Shown: positions 27,296 to 36,354 of the stretch, piece after piece
Position numbering within the stretch: the stretch's first letter is position 1
Layout: the number at the start of each line of letters is the position of its first letter
DNA from: Acidimicrobiaceae bacterium
GTDB lineage: Bacteria; Actinomycetota; Acidimicrobiia; Acidimicrobiales; UBA8592
Direction: 5' to 3'
DNA: 64,000 nucleotides
Assembly: GCA_024641655.1 (NCBI GenBank)
Contig: JAHECR010000001.1
Span: 203,738 to 267,737, forward strand
The notes under the pieces: generated by a model
Database searches by the model: none
Told to the model about the DNA's origin: nothing
Seen by the model: the letters and a program-made list of their open reading frames with translations, nothing else
Made by a program: the position numbers and the translations under genes

Positions 27296-29499
27296 GGCAG
27301 AGGGGGCTCCTCGGGAGATGGGACCGGACGGGGAAAGGCTGCGGATCTGCTGCGACGATACCCACGGAACCGGCGCAGACGCAGACTGTTGGTGACGACG
27401 AACACCGACGACAGACCCATCGCCCCGGCCGCGATCATGGGGTTGAGGACGCCGCTCGCGGCGAGGGGGATGGCGGCGGCGTTGTAGGCGAAGGCCCAGA
27501 ACAGGTTGCCCTTGATCGTCGCGAGGGTTCGTCGGGACAAGGCGATGGCGTCAGCGACCGCGCGCAGGTCGCCCGACACGATGGTGAGATCCGACGCCTC
27601 CATGGCGACGTCGGTGCCCGTGCCGACGGCAATGCCCAGGTCGGCCTGCGCGAGTGCCGGAGCGTCGTTGATGCCGTCGCCCACCATGGCGACCCGGTGG
27701 CCCTGCTCCTGCAGGCGACGGATCTCGGCGACCTTGTCTTCGGGGAGCACGTCGGCGATGACCCGGTCGACACCGACCGCCGCGCCCACGGTGGCCGCAG
27801 TGCGTGCATTGTCGCCGGTGAGCAAGGTCACGCTGAGGTCCTGGTCGTGGAAGGCCTCGATGGCCGACGCCGAGGTGTCGCGTATCCGATCGGCGACGAC
27901 GAAGACCACCTCGGCGATGCCAGCTCGTCCCGCCAGGACGGCGGTCGCACCCGCCACTTCGGCGGCGGCGGCAGCGGCCTCGACGTCGTCGGGAACGGTG
28001 TCGAACAGCAGTCGTCGCCCGACCGACACCCGAACGCCCTCGACCGATCCTGTCACGCCCCGGCCGGCATGGTTCGTGAAGTCCGACACCGCGCCGTCGG
28101 GCGCGACGGTGCCGGCGCTGATCGCTCGCGCGATCGGGTGCTCCGAGCGCGACTCGAGCGCCGCGGCGATGGCGAGAAGCCCGGCGCCCCCGCCGCGGGG
28201 GGCGACCACGTTCTGCAACTCCATTCGGCCCTCGGTGATGGTGCCCGTCTTGTCGAGGACGACCACATCGATGGCTCTGGTGTCCTCGAGCACCTCGCCG
28301 CCCTTGATGAGCACGCCGAGCTGCGCGCCGCGTCCGGTGCCCACCATGATCGCAAGGGGCGTGGCCAGACCGAGCGCGCACGGACACGCGATGATGAGCA
28401 CCGCGACCGACGCGGTGAACGCCTCGCTGAGCTGATGGCCGGCGACGAGCCACCCGGCGAGGGTCAGCAGTGCCGTCCCGATCGCCAGCGGAACGAACAC
28501 CGACGACACCCGATCGGCCAGGCGCTGCACCTCGGCCCGACTGCCCTGGGCCTGGTCCACCATCTCGATGATCTGGCTGAGCGCAGTGTCCGCACCCACC
28601 CGAGTGGCCTCGACCACGATCGATCCGTCGGTGTTGATGGTGGCCCCGATCACCTCGTCGCCTGGCGCCTTGTCCACGGGCACCGGCTCCCCCGTCACCA
28701 TCGAGGTGTCGACGGCGGCTCGACCGTCGACGATGATGCCGTCGGTGGCGATCTTCTCCCCAGGTTGCACGACGAATCGCATTCCGACCGCCACGTCCGC
28801 GAGCGCGATCTCCCGACCATCTTCGAGTCGCGCCGTCCGCGCACCCAGGTCGGCAAGCGCTCGGATCGCATCGCCCGAGCGGCGCTTGGCACTTGCCTCG
28901 AACCACTTCCCGAGCAGGATCAAGGTGATGATGACCGCGGAGGTCTCGAAGTACACCGACTGGTCGACCCCACCGACGAGGACCACCGTCGACCAGGTCC
29001 ACGACGCCAGCGAACCCATCGAGACGAGGGTGTCCATCGTGGTCGCACCGTGACGGGCGTTGCGCCATGCGTGGCGATGGAACAGCGAACCCGACCAGAA
29101 CACCACCGGCGTGGCGAGCGCGCCGGCAACCCAGCGCCATCCTGCGAAGTGGAAGGGCCCGACCATCGACAGGACCATGAGCGGCGCGGCCAGGATCGCC
29201 GCGACCACGAAACGGCGCCAGAGATCGCCGGCTCGTGCCGCCTCGGCATCATCGGCGCGGTCGATGTCGACCACTGCGTACCCGAGCTTCTCGACCGTGG
29301 CGTTCAGCTCGTCGATGGGAAGCCCGGGCGCGTGGAGCACCGTAGCCCTGCCGTTGGCGAAGTTCACCCGTGCGTCGGTGACACCGTCGAGGCGGCCCAG
29401 GCCGCGCTGGATCCGGTTGGAGCAGGCCGAACAGGTCATACCTTCGATGGCGAGGTTCGTGCGAACCTGCCTGTCCTGGGGTGCTACCGGCTGAGCCAT
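27292..29499 (-). CDS. copA: Cu(I)-exporting P-type ATPase CopA
   Basis: A 735-residue P1B-type pump exporting Cu(I) across the inner membrane. An N-terminal HMA domain carries G-M-T-C-S-A-C (C23, C26). Then follow eight predicted membrane segments, T-G-E-P actuator motif, the C-P-C of segment six, D-K-T-G-T phosphorylation site, H-P nucleotide motif and [10 protein letters not shown] in segment seven and M-x-x-S-S in segment eight are the P1B-1 copper markers. The promoter lies immediately upstream against the merR gene (29506-29537). Confidence 0.95.
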   Translation of the reverse strand: MAQPVAPQDRQVRTNLAIEGMTCSACSNRIQRGLGRLDGVTDARVNFANGRATVLHAPGLPIDELNATVEKLGYAVVDIDRADDAEAARAGDLWRRFVVAAILAAPLMVLSMVGPFHFAGWRWVAGALATPVVFWSGSLFHRHAWRNARHGATTMDTLVSMGSLASWTWSTVVLVGGVDQSVYFETSAVIITLILLGKWFEASAKRRSGDAIRALADLGARTARLEDGREIALADVAVGMRFVVQPGEKIATDGIIVDGRAAVDTSMVTGEPVPVDKAPGDEVIGATINTDGSIVVEATRVGADTALSQIIEMVDQAQGSRAEVQRLADRVSSVFVPLAIGTALLTLAGWLVAGHQLSEAFTASVAVLIIACPCALGLATPLAIMVGTGRGAQLGVLIKGGEVLEDTRAIDVVVLDKTGTITEGRMELQNVVAPRGGGAGLLAIAAALESRSEHPIARAISAGTVAPDGAVSDFTNHAGRGVTGSVEGVRVSVGRRLLFDTVPDDVEAAAAAAEVAGATAVLAGRAGIAEVVFVVADRIRDTSASAIEAFHDQDLSVTLLTGDNARTAATVGAAVGVDRVIADVLPEDKVAEIRRLQEQGHRVAMVGDGINDAPALAQADLGIAVGTGTDVAMEASDLTIVSGDLRAVADAIALSRRTLATIKGNLFWAFAYNAAAIPLAASGVLNPMIAAGAMGLSSVFVVTNSLRLRRFRGYRRSRSAAFPRPVPSPEEPPLP

Positions 29500-29505
29500 G
29501 GCCCC

Positions 29506-29537
29506 ACCATAGACCTTCCATCCGGGTGGAAGGTCAA
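29506..29537 (-). promoter_or_regulatory. MerR-type promoter and operator of copA
   Basis: On the minus strand TTGACC (29537-29532) and TATGGT (29511-29506) are separated by 20 bases, the long spacer of MerR-family promoters. A perfect nine-base inverted repeat GACCTTCCA-N6-TGGAAGGTC (29512-29535) fills the spacer and is close to the known CueR box. The -35 element includes the TGA stop of merR. The expected start of transcription falls on or next to the A of the copA ATG (29499), so the mRNA is probably leaderless. Confidence 0.75.
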
Positions 29538-29968
29538 GACCTCGTGATTGCAGACGCCGATCCCTGGGTCGGCGGCGGTGCGATCACCTGGCACCGGTTC
29601 GGGTCGGTGCACCCGGCGGGGTCGAGCATTGCGGCGCGTTCGGCCAGTACCGCCAGATCGGCTCGGGCCCGCACCAATCGGGCGATCTGCTCGTCGAGCG
29701 CGGCCAAATGGCGTCCGAGGAGCTGCCCCGTGTGCTCGCATGACCGCGCACCTGCGTCCTTGAGCTCCAGGATCGACGAGATCTCGGTGAGCGACAGTCC
29801 GCTCGCCTGCGCATCGCGTACGAACCGGAGGCGCTCGAGTGCGTCGTTGTCGTAGTCGCGGTATCCCGACGCGGTGCGCGCCGGATCGGCGAGGAGGCCG
29901 ATCAATTCGTAGTACCGGACCGTCTTGGTGGACACCTCCGCCTTGGCCGCGAGCTCGCCGATACGCAT
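29534..29968 (-). CDS. MerR-family heavy-metal regulator
   Basis: A 144-residue activator with N-terminal winged helix (M-R-I-G-E-L-A, T-V-R-Y-Y-E, S-G-Y-R-D-Y), dimerisation helix and C-terminal metal loop containing C120 and C126. It sits directly upstream of copA on the same strand with its operator between them, so it should switch copA-copZ in response to metal. Position 77, Ser in the Cu(I) sensor CueR, is Cys here (R-S-C-E-H), as in divalent sensors such as ZntR. Confidence 0.88.
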   Translation of the reverse strand: MRIGELAAKAEVSTKTVRYYELIGLLADPARTASGYRDYDNDALERLRFVRDAQASGLSLTEISSILELKDAGARSCEHTGQLLGRHLAALDEQIARLVRARADLAVLAERAAMLDPAGCTDPNRCQVIAPPPTQGSASAITRS

Positions 29969-30044
29969 GCCCCGAGCCTAGTCAGATTCCAGTCGGCTGG
30001 AGGGTTCAACGATCGGCCGGGGCGGCGGAGAAGAGGACACAGGT

Positions 30045-30827
30045 CTACCCCAGCACGACCGACGGGTCCGGGACGAGATCACGCGCCAACCACTGGAACG
30101 CACGCCAGCCGACACGACCCAGCGCGAGCCCGGCGGCGACTTCCTTCGCCGCGTCGTCGGAGATCGCGATGGCGTCGGGCGCCTTGACATGGACCTCGGC
30201 GACTCGCTCGGCGGTGACGAACCACCCGACGGCCTCGGCGGGAGAGCGGCCACCCGTGAGGAGCCCGTGGTTGCGCAGGATGCACAGCTTCGCGTCACCG
30301 AGGGCCGCGGCGATGCGTTCGCCCCCACGACGATCGATCACCTCGAGGTCCTCGCCCGCGTACAGCGATTGATCGAATACGAACGAGCACGACTCCTGGC
30401 TGATCGCCCGGAACGCCGTCACGTTCGCCGACCACGAGGTGCCATGGGGTGTGTGGGTGTGCGCTGCCGAGATCAGGTCGCGGCGCGCCGCCAACACCGG
30501 ATGATGGATGTTGTACGCGGCGAAGTTGACGCCGCTCGACGCCGGCCCCTCGACGACACGTCCGTCGGGGCTCACGAGCGTCAGCTTGTCGATCGTGGCG
30601 TCACGGAACGGCACGCCGTAACCGAGCACCCAGAAGTGGTCGATGCGCTCGGGGTCGCGCGCGGTGATGTGTCCGTCTCCGAGCTGTCCCCAGCGCAGAG
30701 CGGCGAAGATCCGGTACCCGATCGCCATCTCCCACTGGCGCAGCCGTCGCAGCTCGGCGAGGTCGTCGGGTGTGATCGGCCCGGCGTCATAGGTGATGTC
30801 GGGGTAGCGCTCGAGGTCGAGACCCAT
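30045..30827 (-). CDS. Class II aldolase/adducin family protein
   Basis: A 260-residue protein with the metal site H-T-H-T-P-H-G and the third ligand in L-R-N-H-G-L-L, plus D-G-H-I-T-A-R-D-P near the N-terminus. This is the fold of fuculose-phosphate aldolase; homologues of this length often decarboxylate or cleave small hydroxy acids. The stand-alone gene gives no substrate. Confidence 0.83.
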   Translation of the reverse strand: MGLDLERYPDITYDAGPITPDDLAELRRLRQWEMAIGYRIFAALRWGQLGDGHITARDPERIDHFWVLGYGVPFRDATIDKLTLVSPDGRVVEGPASSGVNFAAYNIHHPVLAARRDLISAAHTHTPHGTSWSANVTAFRAISQESCSFVFDQSLYAGEDLEVIDRRGGERIAAALGDAKLCILRNHGLLTGGRSPAEAVGWFVTAERVAEVHVKAPDAIAISDDAAKEVAAGLALGRVGWRAFQWLARDLVPDPSVVLG

Positions 30828-30851
30828 GGGGCGAGCCTAGGAGACCATGAG

Positions 30852-31307
30852 TCAGGAGGTGACCTCGGCGTGGAGCGCGCCCCGAACGATGCGCCCACTG
30901 ATGTCGTGGGGCATGATCTTGACCCACTCGGTCTGCTGGTCGGATCCGGCCCATGGCTCGAGACCCAGCGCGTCGAGCTGGTGGATCTCGGTCGGATCGG
31001 TGACCAGGGTTGCGACCCCTTCGACGATGACGCTCCACCCGTGGCGGTCCTTCGCGTTCCATGCATCGACCTCGAATGCGATGGGCTGCTGCACCACCGC
31101 TGCCGACAACTTCGTGCCGGGAGCAGTGAGGAACACCACGTGATGTCCGACGAGGAGGTGGTTGATCGGCAGGATGACCGGCTGCCCGGCCGCCACGACC
31201 GCCACCCGCCCGACAGGCGCCGAACCCACCAAACGCCAGCACTCCTCGTCGGAGAGAACCTCCAGACCCAATCGGTCGAGACTCCGGGGCGCGTTCGCAT
31301 CGTTCAT
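30852..31307 (-). CDS. Pyridoxamine 5'-phosphate oxidase-like flavin protein
   Basis: A 151-residue split-barrel protein. The C-W-R-L-V-G-S-A-P-V-G-R-V-A-V start, P-I-N-H-L-L-V-G-H-H-V-V-F and the W-S-V-I-V-E-G-V-A strand are typical of small PNPOx-like FMN/F420-binding proteins in actinomycetes. Role unknown. It ends 25 bases before the aldolase start, both on the minus strand, so the pair may be cotranscribed. Confidence 0.78.
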   Translation of the reverse strand: MNDANAPRSLDRLGLEVLSDEECWRLVGSAPVGRVAVVAAGQPVILPINHLLVGHHVVFLTAPGTKLSAAVVQQPIAFEVDAWNAKDRHGWSVIVEGVATLVTDPTEIHQLDALGLEPWAGSDQQTEWVKIMPHDISGRIVRGALHAEVTS

Positions 31308-31396
31308 AGGCTGAGCCTGCGCCTCGCGTGGCAGATACTCAAGGGTCTTAGGGCCCGCGCCCGTGGGTGAGGTTCGGCGAGGCCTGGGGCGCGCCC

Positions 31397-33943
31397 TCAG
31401 CTCGAGGCGATGGCCCGCAGGACGTCGAGCTTCGACGCCCGCCGCGCCGGGAGCACCGCTGCGGCCACCCCGGCGATCACCGCGAGCACAACGATCACGC
31501 CGACCTCGACGATCGGGACGACGAACTCGCTGAACCCCTGATCGGCGAGCGCCTGCACCATCGCCCAGCCGAAGAAGACGCCCACCGCACCACCGAGGAA
31601 CGTACCGAGCAGGGCGATCAACACCGATTCGAGGCGGACCGCTCGTCGGAGCTGCCTGCGCGTCATGCCCACCGCCCGCAGCAGCCCGAGTTCCCGGGTG
31701 CGCTCGATGATCGACAACGCCAAGGTGTTGGCGATTCCGATCAGTGCGATGAACACGGCCAGGAACAACAGGCCATAGATCAGGGTGAGGAGCTGGTCGA
31801 TCTGTTCGGCCTGCGACTGCTTGTACTGGCTCAGATCCTGGACCTCGGCGTTTGCATACCGCGCTGCGGTCGCCTCCACGGCGCGTCGCACGGCTGCAGG
31901 ATCGGCATCGGGCGACCGCAGCACGTAGACCTGGAAGTCGAAGACATCGCTGTAGTTGGCCTCGTAGGCCGGGTTCCCGATGAAGAAGTTCCCGGTGAGC
32001 TCGTTTCGCTCGAAGATCACGCTCACCCGGAACCGTTGCACCCCCGTCTCCGCAAAGGTCACGTCGAGGAGATCACCGAACGCCAGATCATGATCCTCGG
32101 CATACTTCTCGTAGACGGCGATGTCGGAGACACCCATGTCCTCGATCCGGCCGGCCATGATCCCGACGTCGACGATCTGGCCCATGGTGGCCGGGTCCAC
32201 GCTGTAGAGCGTTCGGACCGCGCCCTCGATCTCGGCGAACCCGAGCCGAACCCCCGACGCCGCCTCCACCCCGGGGACATCGCGCAGCTCCGAGGCAAGC
32301 TCGGGGCTGAGACCGCCGAACCCGAAGGTGCCGGAGTCGATGACGAGATCACCCAGGAACGCGTTGTCGATGATCTTGTTGATCGATGCCTTGGCGGAGG
32401 CGGCAAAGACCGAGATCGTCAGGACGAGCCCGACGCCGATCATGAGGGCGGCGGCCGTCGTCGCGGTGCGCTTGGGGCTGCGCATCGCGTTCTCCCGGGC
32501 GATCTCCCCAGGAACGCCGCCCAGGCGCGCGATCGGGAGACCGACCACGGCCACGAATGGCACCGCGATCACCGGCCCCAGCACGGCGAGGGCCAGGAAC
32601 ACCCCTGCCATCCCCAGGCCGACCAGCGCGACCGCCGACGGTGGGCTCCCGAAGAGACCCCACGACAACGCGGCGACGCCGCCGACGAGCATGCTCACGC
32701 CGATCGCGAGGCGCACACGCGACTGACCCGATTCGTCCACTGCGGCGGCGCGCAGCGCGGCCATGGGGGCCACGCGCGACGCCCGGCGCGACGGGACCAC
32801 CGCCGCGAGACCAGTCACGCCCACGCCCACGACGAGGGCCCAGACGGCCGTCGCAGGCGCGAACACCAGGCCGGCCCCCGGCAGCGCCAGGCCCACCGCC
32901 GCCAACAGGCCTCGCAACGCCATTGCCACCAGGACACCCACCCCCAGACCGAGCAGCGCGGCGATCAGCCCGATCGCGACCGCCTCCATCAGCACCGCGC
33001 CCAGAATCTGGCGCCGTCGGGCACCGAGCGCTCGGAGCAGCGCCGTCTCCCTCGTGCGCTGGGCCACCAGGATCGAGAACGTGTTGTAGATGATGAACGA
33101 GGCGACGAAGAGGGCGATAGCCGCGAAGACCAACATGAACGTGTTGAAGAACCCGAGCGCGTCGGCAACCTCGTTCTGATTCTCCGTCGTGAGATCTTCG
33201 CCGGTGATGACTTCGAGATCGTCGCCGAGAGCCGTGTCGAGGCGGTCGCGTAGCTCGGTCTGGCTCACCCCATCGGCTGCCACCACGTCGACCGCGTCGA
33301 CCTTGCCCGGTTCGGCCAGCACTGCTTGAGCGGTAGCCGGTTCGAAGAGGGCGACCGATGCCCCCAGTGGCGAGTCGGCGGTACCGAACCGGGCGATACC
33401 GACGATCTCGAACTCCTGCGGTGGACCCTGCAACAGGATCGTGACACTGTCACCGACGGCAAACGGCCCGTCGTTCGCGCTCTTGAGGTCGATCACGACC
33501 TCTCCGGCGGCCACCGGTGCTCGCCCTCCCCCGAGCAGTCGCATGGGGTTGAGTTCGGCGACGTCGGTCCAGGAGAAACCGAGCGTCGGCGCCCCCTGCC
33601 CCGGGTTGCCCATGGCTTCCCCATTGGGCGCCACGAGTTGTGCGTAGCCGAACACCGACCCCGCCGCAGCCTTCACGCCGGGAACCTCCTCGACTTCGGC
33701 GACAACGGACGCGTCGATGCGACCACGTATCGTGCCGAAGTCGGTCTCGAGGGCTTCGCTGCTACGCACCTCGGCGTCCACCCCTTGGTTCACGTCGGCG
33801 AACAAATCGTCGAAGGACCGGCTGATCGTGTCGATCAGCACCAGCGATCCGACGAGAAACGCCACCCCGATCACCACCGACAACGCGGTCGACAAGAGCC
33901 GGAACTTCCGGGCCACCAGATTGTCGAGCATCAATCGGAACAT
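31397..33943 (-). CDS. ABC transporter permease, FtsX/MacB type
   Basis: An 848-residue integral membrane protein: one N-terminal membrane segment, a large extracytoplasmic domain (residues about 45-265), a first FtsX-like group of three segments, a middle membrane pair, a second extracytoplasmic domain and a C-terminal FtsX group ending in R-R-A-S-K-L-D-V-L-R-A-I. Typical of actinobacterial lipoprotein or peptide exporters driven mechanically. ATG 33943 lies four bases from the stop of the ATPase gene; longer readings lack similarity. Confidence 0.88.
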   Translation of the reverse strand: MFRLMLDNLVARKFRLLSTALSVVIGVAFLVGSLVLIDTISRSFDDLFADVNQGVDAEVRSSEALETDFGTIRGRIDASVVAEVEEVPGVKAAAGSVFGYAQLVAPNGEAMGNPGQGAPTLGFSWTDVAELNPMRLLGGGRAPVAAGEVVIDLKSANDGPFAVGDSVTILLQGPPQEFEIVGIARFGTADSPLGASVALFEPATAQAVLAEPGKVDAVDVVAADGVSQTELRDRLDTALGDDLEVITGEDLTTENQNEVADALGFFNTFMLVFAAIALFVASFIIYNTFSILVAQRTRETALLRALGARRRQILGAVLMEAVAIGLIAALLGLGVGVLVAMALRGLLAAVGLALPGAGLVFAPATAVWALVVGVGVTGLAAVVPSRRASRVAPMAALRAAAVDESGQSRVRLAIGVSMLVGGVAALSWGLFGSPPSAVALVGLGMAGVFLALAVLGPVIAVPFVAVVGLPIARLGGVPGEIARENAMRSPKRTATTAAALMIGVGLVLTISVFAASAKASINKIIDNAFLGDLVIDSGTFGFGGLSPELASELRDVPGVEAASGVRLGFAEIEGAVRTLYSVDPATMGQIVDVGIMAGRIEDMGVSDIAVYEKYAEDHDLAFGDLLDVTFAETGVQRFRVSVIFERNELTGNFFIGNPAYEANYSDVFDFQVYVLRSPDADPAAVRRAVEATAARYANAEVQDLSQYKQSQAEQIDQLLTLIYGLLFLAVFIALIGIANTLALSIIERTRELGLLRAVGMTRRQLRRAVRLESVLIALLGTFLGGAVGVFFGWAMVQALADQGFSEFVVPIVEVGVIVVLAVIAGVAAAVLPARRASKLDVLRAIASS

Positions 33944-33947
33944 GGAG

Positions 33948-34703
33948 TCAACCCTCCAGGTGGGCGAGTTCCTCGAGCACCTTCTCCGCGGTGGGGTCGG
34001 CCATCTCGGCGACGATGTCGCCGTCGACGAGGAAGACCACGCGATCGGCGTAGGCGGCGGCAAACGCGTCATGGGTCACCATGACGACCGTCTGGCCGAA
34101 CTCGTCGACGGCGCGTCGGAGGAAGCCGAGGACCTCGCGTCCGCTCGTCGTATCGAGGTTGCCCGTTGGTTCGTCGGCCAAGATGAGGTCCGGTCGGTTG
34201 ATCAACGCCCTGGCCACTGCGACCCGCTGCTGCTGACCACCGGAGAGCTCTGACGGGCGATGACTGAGCCGGTCGCGCAGCCCGAGCGAGTCCACGACCG
34301 TCGCAAACCACCCCTCATCGACGGGGTTGCGGCCCAGCCGCCGCTGGAGCGTGATGTTTCGCTCGGCGTTCATGGTCGGCACCAGGTTGAAGGTCTGGAA
34401 GACGAACCCGATGCGGTCACGACGCAACTCGGTGAGCGCCGCATCCGAGAGTTGCACCAGATCGGTGTCGCCTATCAGGATGCGACCCGACGTGACGTGC
34501 TCGAGTCCGGCGAGGACGTGCAACAACGTCGACTTCCCGGAGCCGCTCGGGCCCATGATCGCGCTGAAGCGCCCCTTCTCGAACGCCACCGTGATGTCGT
34601 CGAGCGCCGTGACCTCGGTCGTGCCGATGCCGAAGACCTTGCTGACATGGTCGGCTCGGGCGGCTATGGGCGCGGCCACCAACAGTGATTCTGTGTTCCC
34701 CAT
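33948..34703 (-). CDS. ABC transporter ATP-binding protein, LolD/MacB type
   Basis: A 251-residue ATPase with Walker A G-P-S-G-S-G-K-S-T, Q-loop F-Q-T-F-N-L, signature L-S-G-G-Q-Q-Q-R, Walker B L-I-L-A-D-E-P and H-loop V-T-H-D. It energises the permease encoded four bases downstream. ATG 34703 follows a GAGGAG-like stretch; the upstream in-frame ATG would add 12 Arg/Gly-rich residues. Confidence 0.9.
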   Translation of the reverse strand: MGNTESLLVAAPIAARADHVSKVFGIGTTEVTALDDITVAFEKGRFSAIMGPSGSGKSTLLHVLAGLEHVTSGRILIGDTDLVQLSDAALTELRRDRIGFVFQTFNLVPTMNAERNITLQRRLGRNPVDEGWFATVVDSLGLRDRLSHRPSELSGGQQQRVAVARALINRPDLILADEPTGNLDTTSGREVLGFLRRAVDEFGQTVVMVTHDAFAAAYADRVVFLVDGDIVAEMADPTAEKVLEELAHLEG

Positions 34704-34941
34704 ACCCCTCACTCTCCTCATGCCACGGCCCGCGGGCAAGGGACCTTGGCCACCGTTGTCTCTCCTTCCGGCCGGTTCTCCGCCGGTGGGAGCTGCCTGG
34801 CCGATGCTTCGATGGGTGTCGCTGACCAGCGGCCACCGACCCGTGCGCAGCGCTGCCAGAGCGGCGATGAGGGCCTTCGACCCTTGCGGGTGCGGGAACG
34901 CCGGGCCATGGTCGGAGTCGACCCCCTCGGGAGGTGCGTTC

Positions 34942-36354
34942 GTGTCCCAGACGTCTACTCACCCAGCACTGCGCTTTCTCGGTGCGACCCGCACCGTCAC
35001 CGGCAGCCGGTTCCTCGTCGAGACGTCCGATCGGCGGATCCTCGTCGACTGCGGCCTGTTCCAGGGCCTCAAGGAGGACCGGGAGCGCAACTGGAAGCCG
35101 TTCCCCATCTCCCCCTCCGACATCGACGCAGTCGTGCTGACCCATGCCCACATCGACCACAGCGGCTACCTTCCGGCCCTCGTGCGCGACGGGTTCTCCG
35201 GGCCCATCGTGACGAGCGACGACACCGCGAAGCTGTGCGAGATCCTGCTGCGCGACGCGGCGCACCTCCAGGAGGAGGAAGCGCGCTACGCGAACGAGGC
35301 CGGATACTCGAAGCACCACCCCGCGCTCCCGCTCTACACCCGCGAGGACGCCGAGGCCGTGCTGCCAATGTTCACGCCCCATGCGCTCGAAGCCCCCATC
35401 GACATCGGTGGCGGCATCATGGTCGAGCTGCAGTGGGCCGGGCACATCCTGGGAGCAGCGTCGGCGACCGTCGACCTCCTCGCCGCAGACGGCAGCGACC
35501 GACGCGTCTTCTTCAGCGGCGACATCGGACGCCCGACCCATCCGCTGCTGGAGCCGCCTGCCGACCCTCCCGACGCCGACGTCTTCGTGGTCGAGTCCAC
35601 CTACGGCGATCGCACCCATCCGCCGGCCGAAGCCGAGATGCAACGTCTCGCGGCAGCGATCAACGGCGCGGCCGACCGCGGCGGCATGGTCGTCATCCCC
35701 GCGTTCGCCGTCGACCGCACCGAGGTCGTCTTGCAGGCGCTCCACGAGCTCGAAACCGCCGAGCGCATCCCTCGGCTGCCGATCCATGTCGACTCCCCCA
35801 TGGCCCTGTCGGTCCTCGGCCTCTACCGCGCCGCCATCGCCGGCAACGACTCCGGGATCCGCAGCGACATGCTCGGATCCTCGCCGTTCGACACCTCCCG
35901 GATCCACGAGTGCCGCACGACGCAGGAATCGATGAAGCTGGCCGAGCTGACCTACCCGTCGATCATCATCTCGGCCTCGGGGATGGCCACCGGCGGCCGG
36001 GTCCTGCATCATCTCGCGCGCTTGCTGCCCGACCCGGCCAATGCGGTGATCCTGACCGGGTTCCAAGCCGACGGAACCCGCGGTCAACGCCTCGCCGGCG
36101 GTGAACGGGCGGTCAAGATGTTCGGCCACTACATCCCGGTTCGTGCCCAGGTCGAAGTCATCCAGAGCTTCTCGGTCCATGCCGACGCCGACGAGATCGT
36201 GGCCTGGCTCCGCCGAGCACCACGTGAGCCGCAGACCTGCTTCCTCGTCCACGGCAACGAGTCGGCCAGTCGAGCGCTGCAGGACCGTGTCATCGCCGAA
36301 CTGGGCTGGTGCGTCGCCGTGCCCCGTCGCATGGAACGCGTGCTCGTCGACTGA
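34942..36354 (+). CDS. Metallo-beta-lactamase/beta-CASP RNase
   Basis: A 470-residue nuclease of the CPSF73-like group. The metal motif H-A-H-I-D-H, later H-I-L-G-A, D-I-G-R, the beta-CASP domain (V-I-P-A-F-A-V-D-R-T-E and the I-I-S-A-S-G-M-A-T-G-G-R-V segment), and the final H-A-D and H-G-N motifs are present. Members process RNA in the cytosol. GTG 34942 has GGGAGG eight bases upstream; the frame is open for 600 bases before it but without similarity. Confidence 0.88.
   Translation: MSQTSTHPALRFLGATRTVTGSRFLVETSDRRILVDCGLFQGLKEDRERNWKPFPISPSDIDAVVLTHAHIDHSGYLPALVRDGFSGPIVTSDDTAKLCEILLRDAAHLQEEEARYANEAGYSKHHPALPLYTREDAEAVLPMFTPHALEAPIDIGGGIMVELQWAGHILGAASATVDLLAADGSDRRVFFSGDIGRPTHPLLEPPADPPDADVFVVESTYGDRTHPPAEAEMQRLAAAINGAADRGGMVVIPAFAVDRTEVVLQALHELETAERIPRLPIHVDSPMALSVLGLYRAAIAGNDSGIRSDMLGSSPFDTSRIHECRTTQESMKLAELTYPSIIISASGMATGGRVLHHLARLLPDPANAVILTGFQADGTRGQRLAGGERAVKMFGHYIPVRAQVEVIQSFSVHADADEIVAWLRRAPREPQTCFLVHGNESASRALQDRVIAELGWCVAVPRRMERVLVD

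Noticed and set aside
31367-33253. 628-codon open frame on the plus strand
   Set aside because: Antisense to the FtsX permease; composition is Arg/His/Glu-rich without any motif.
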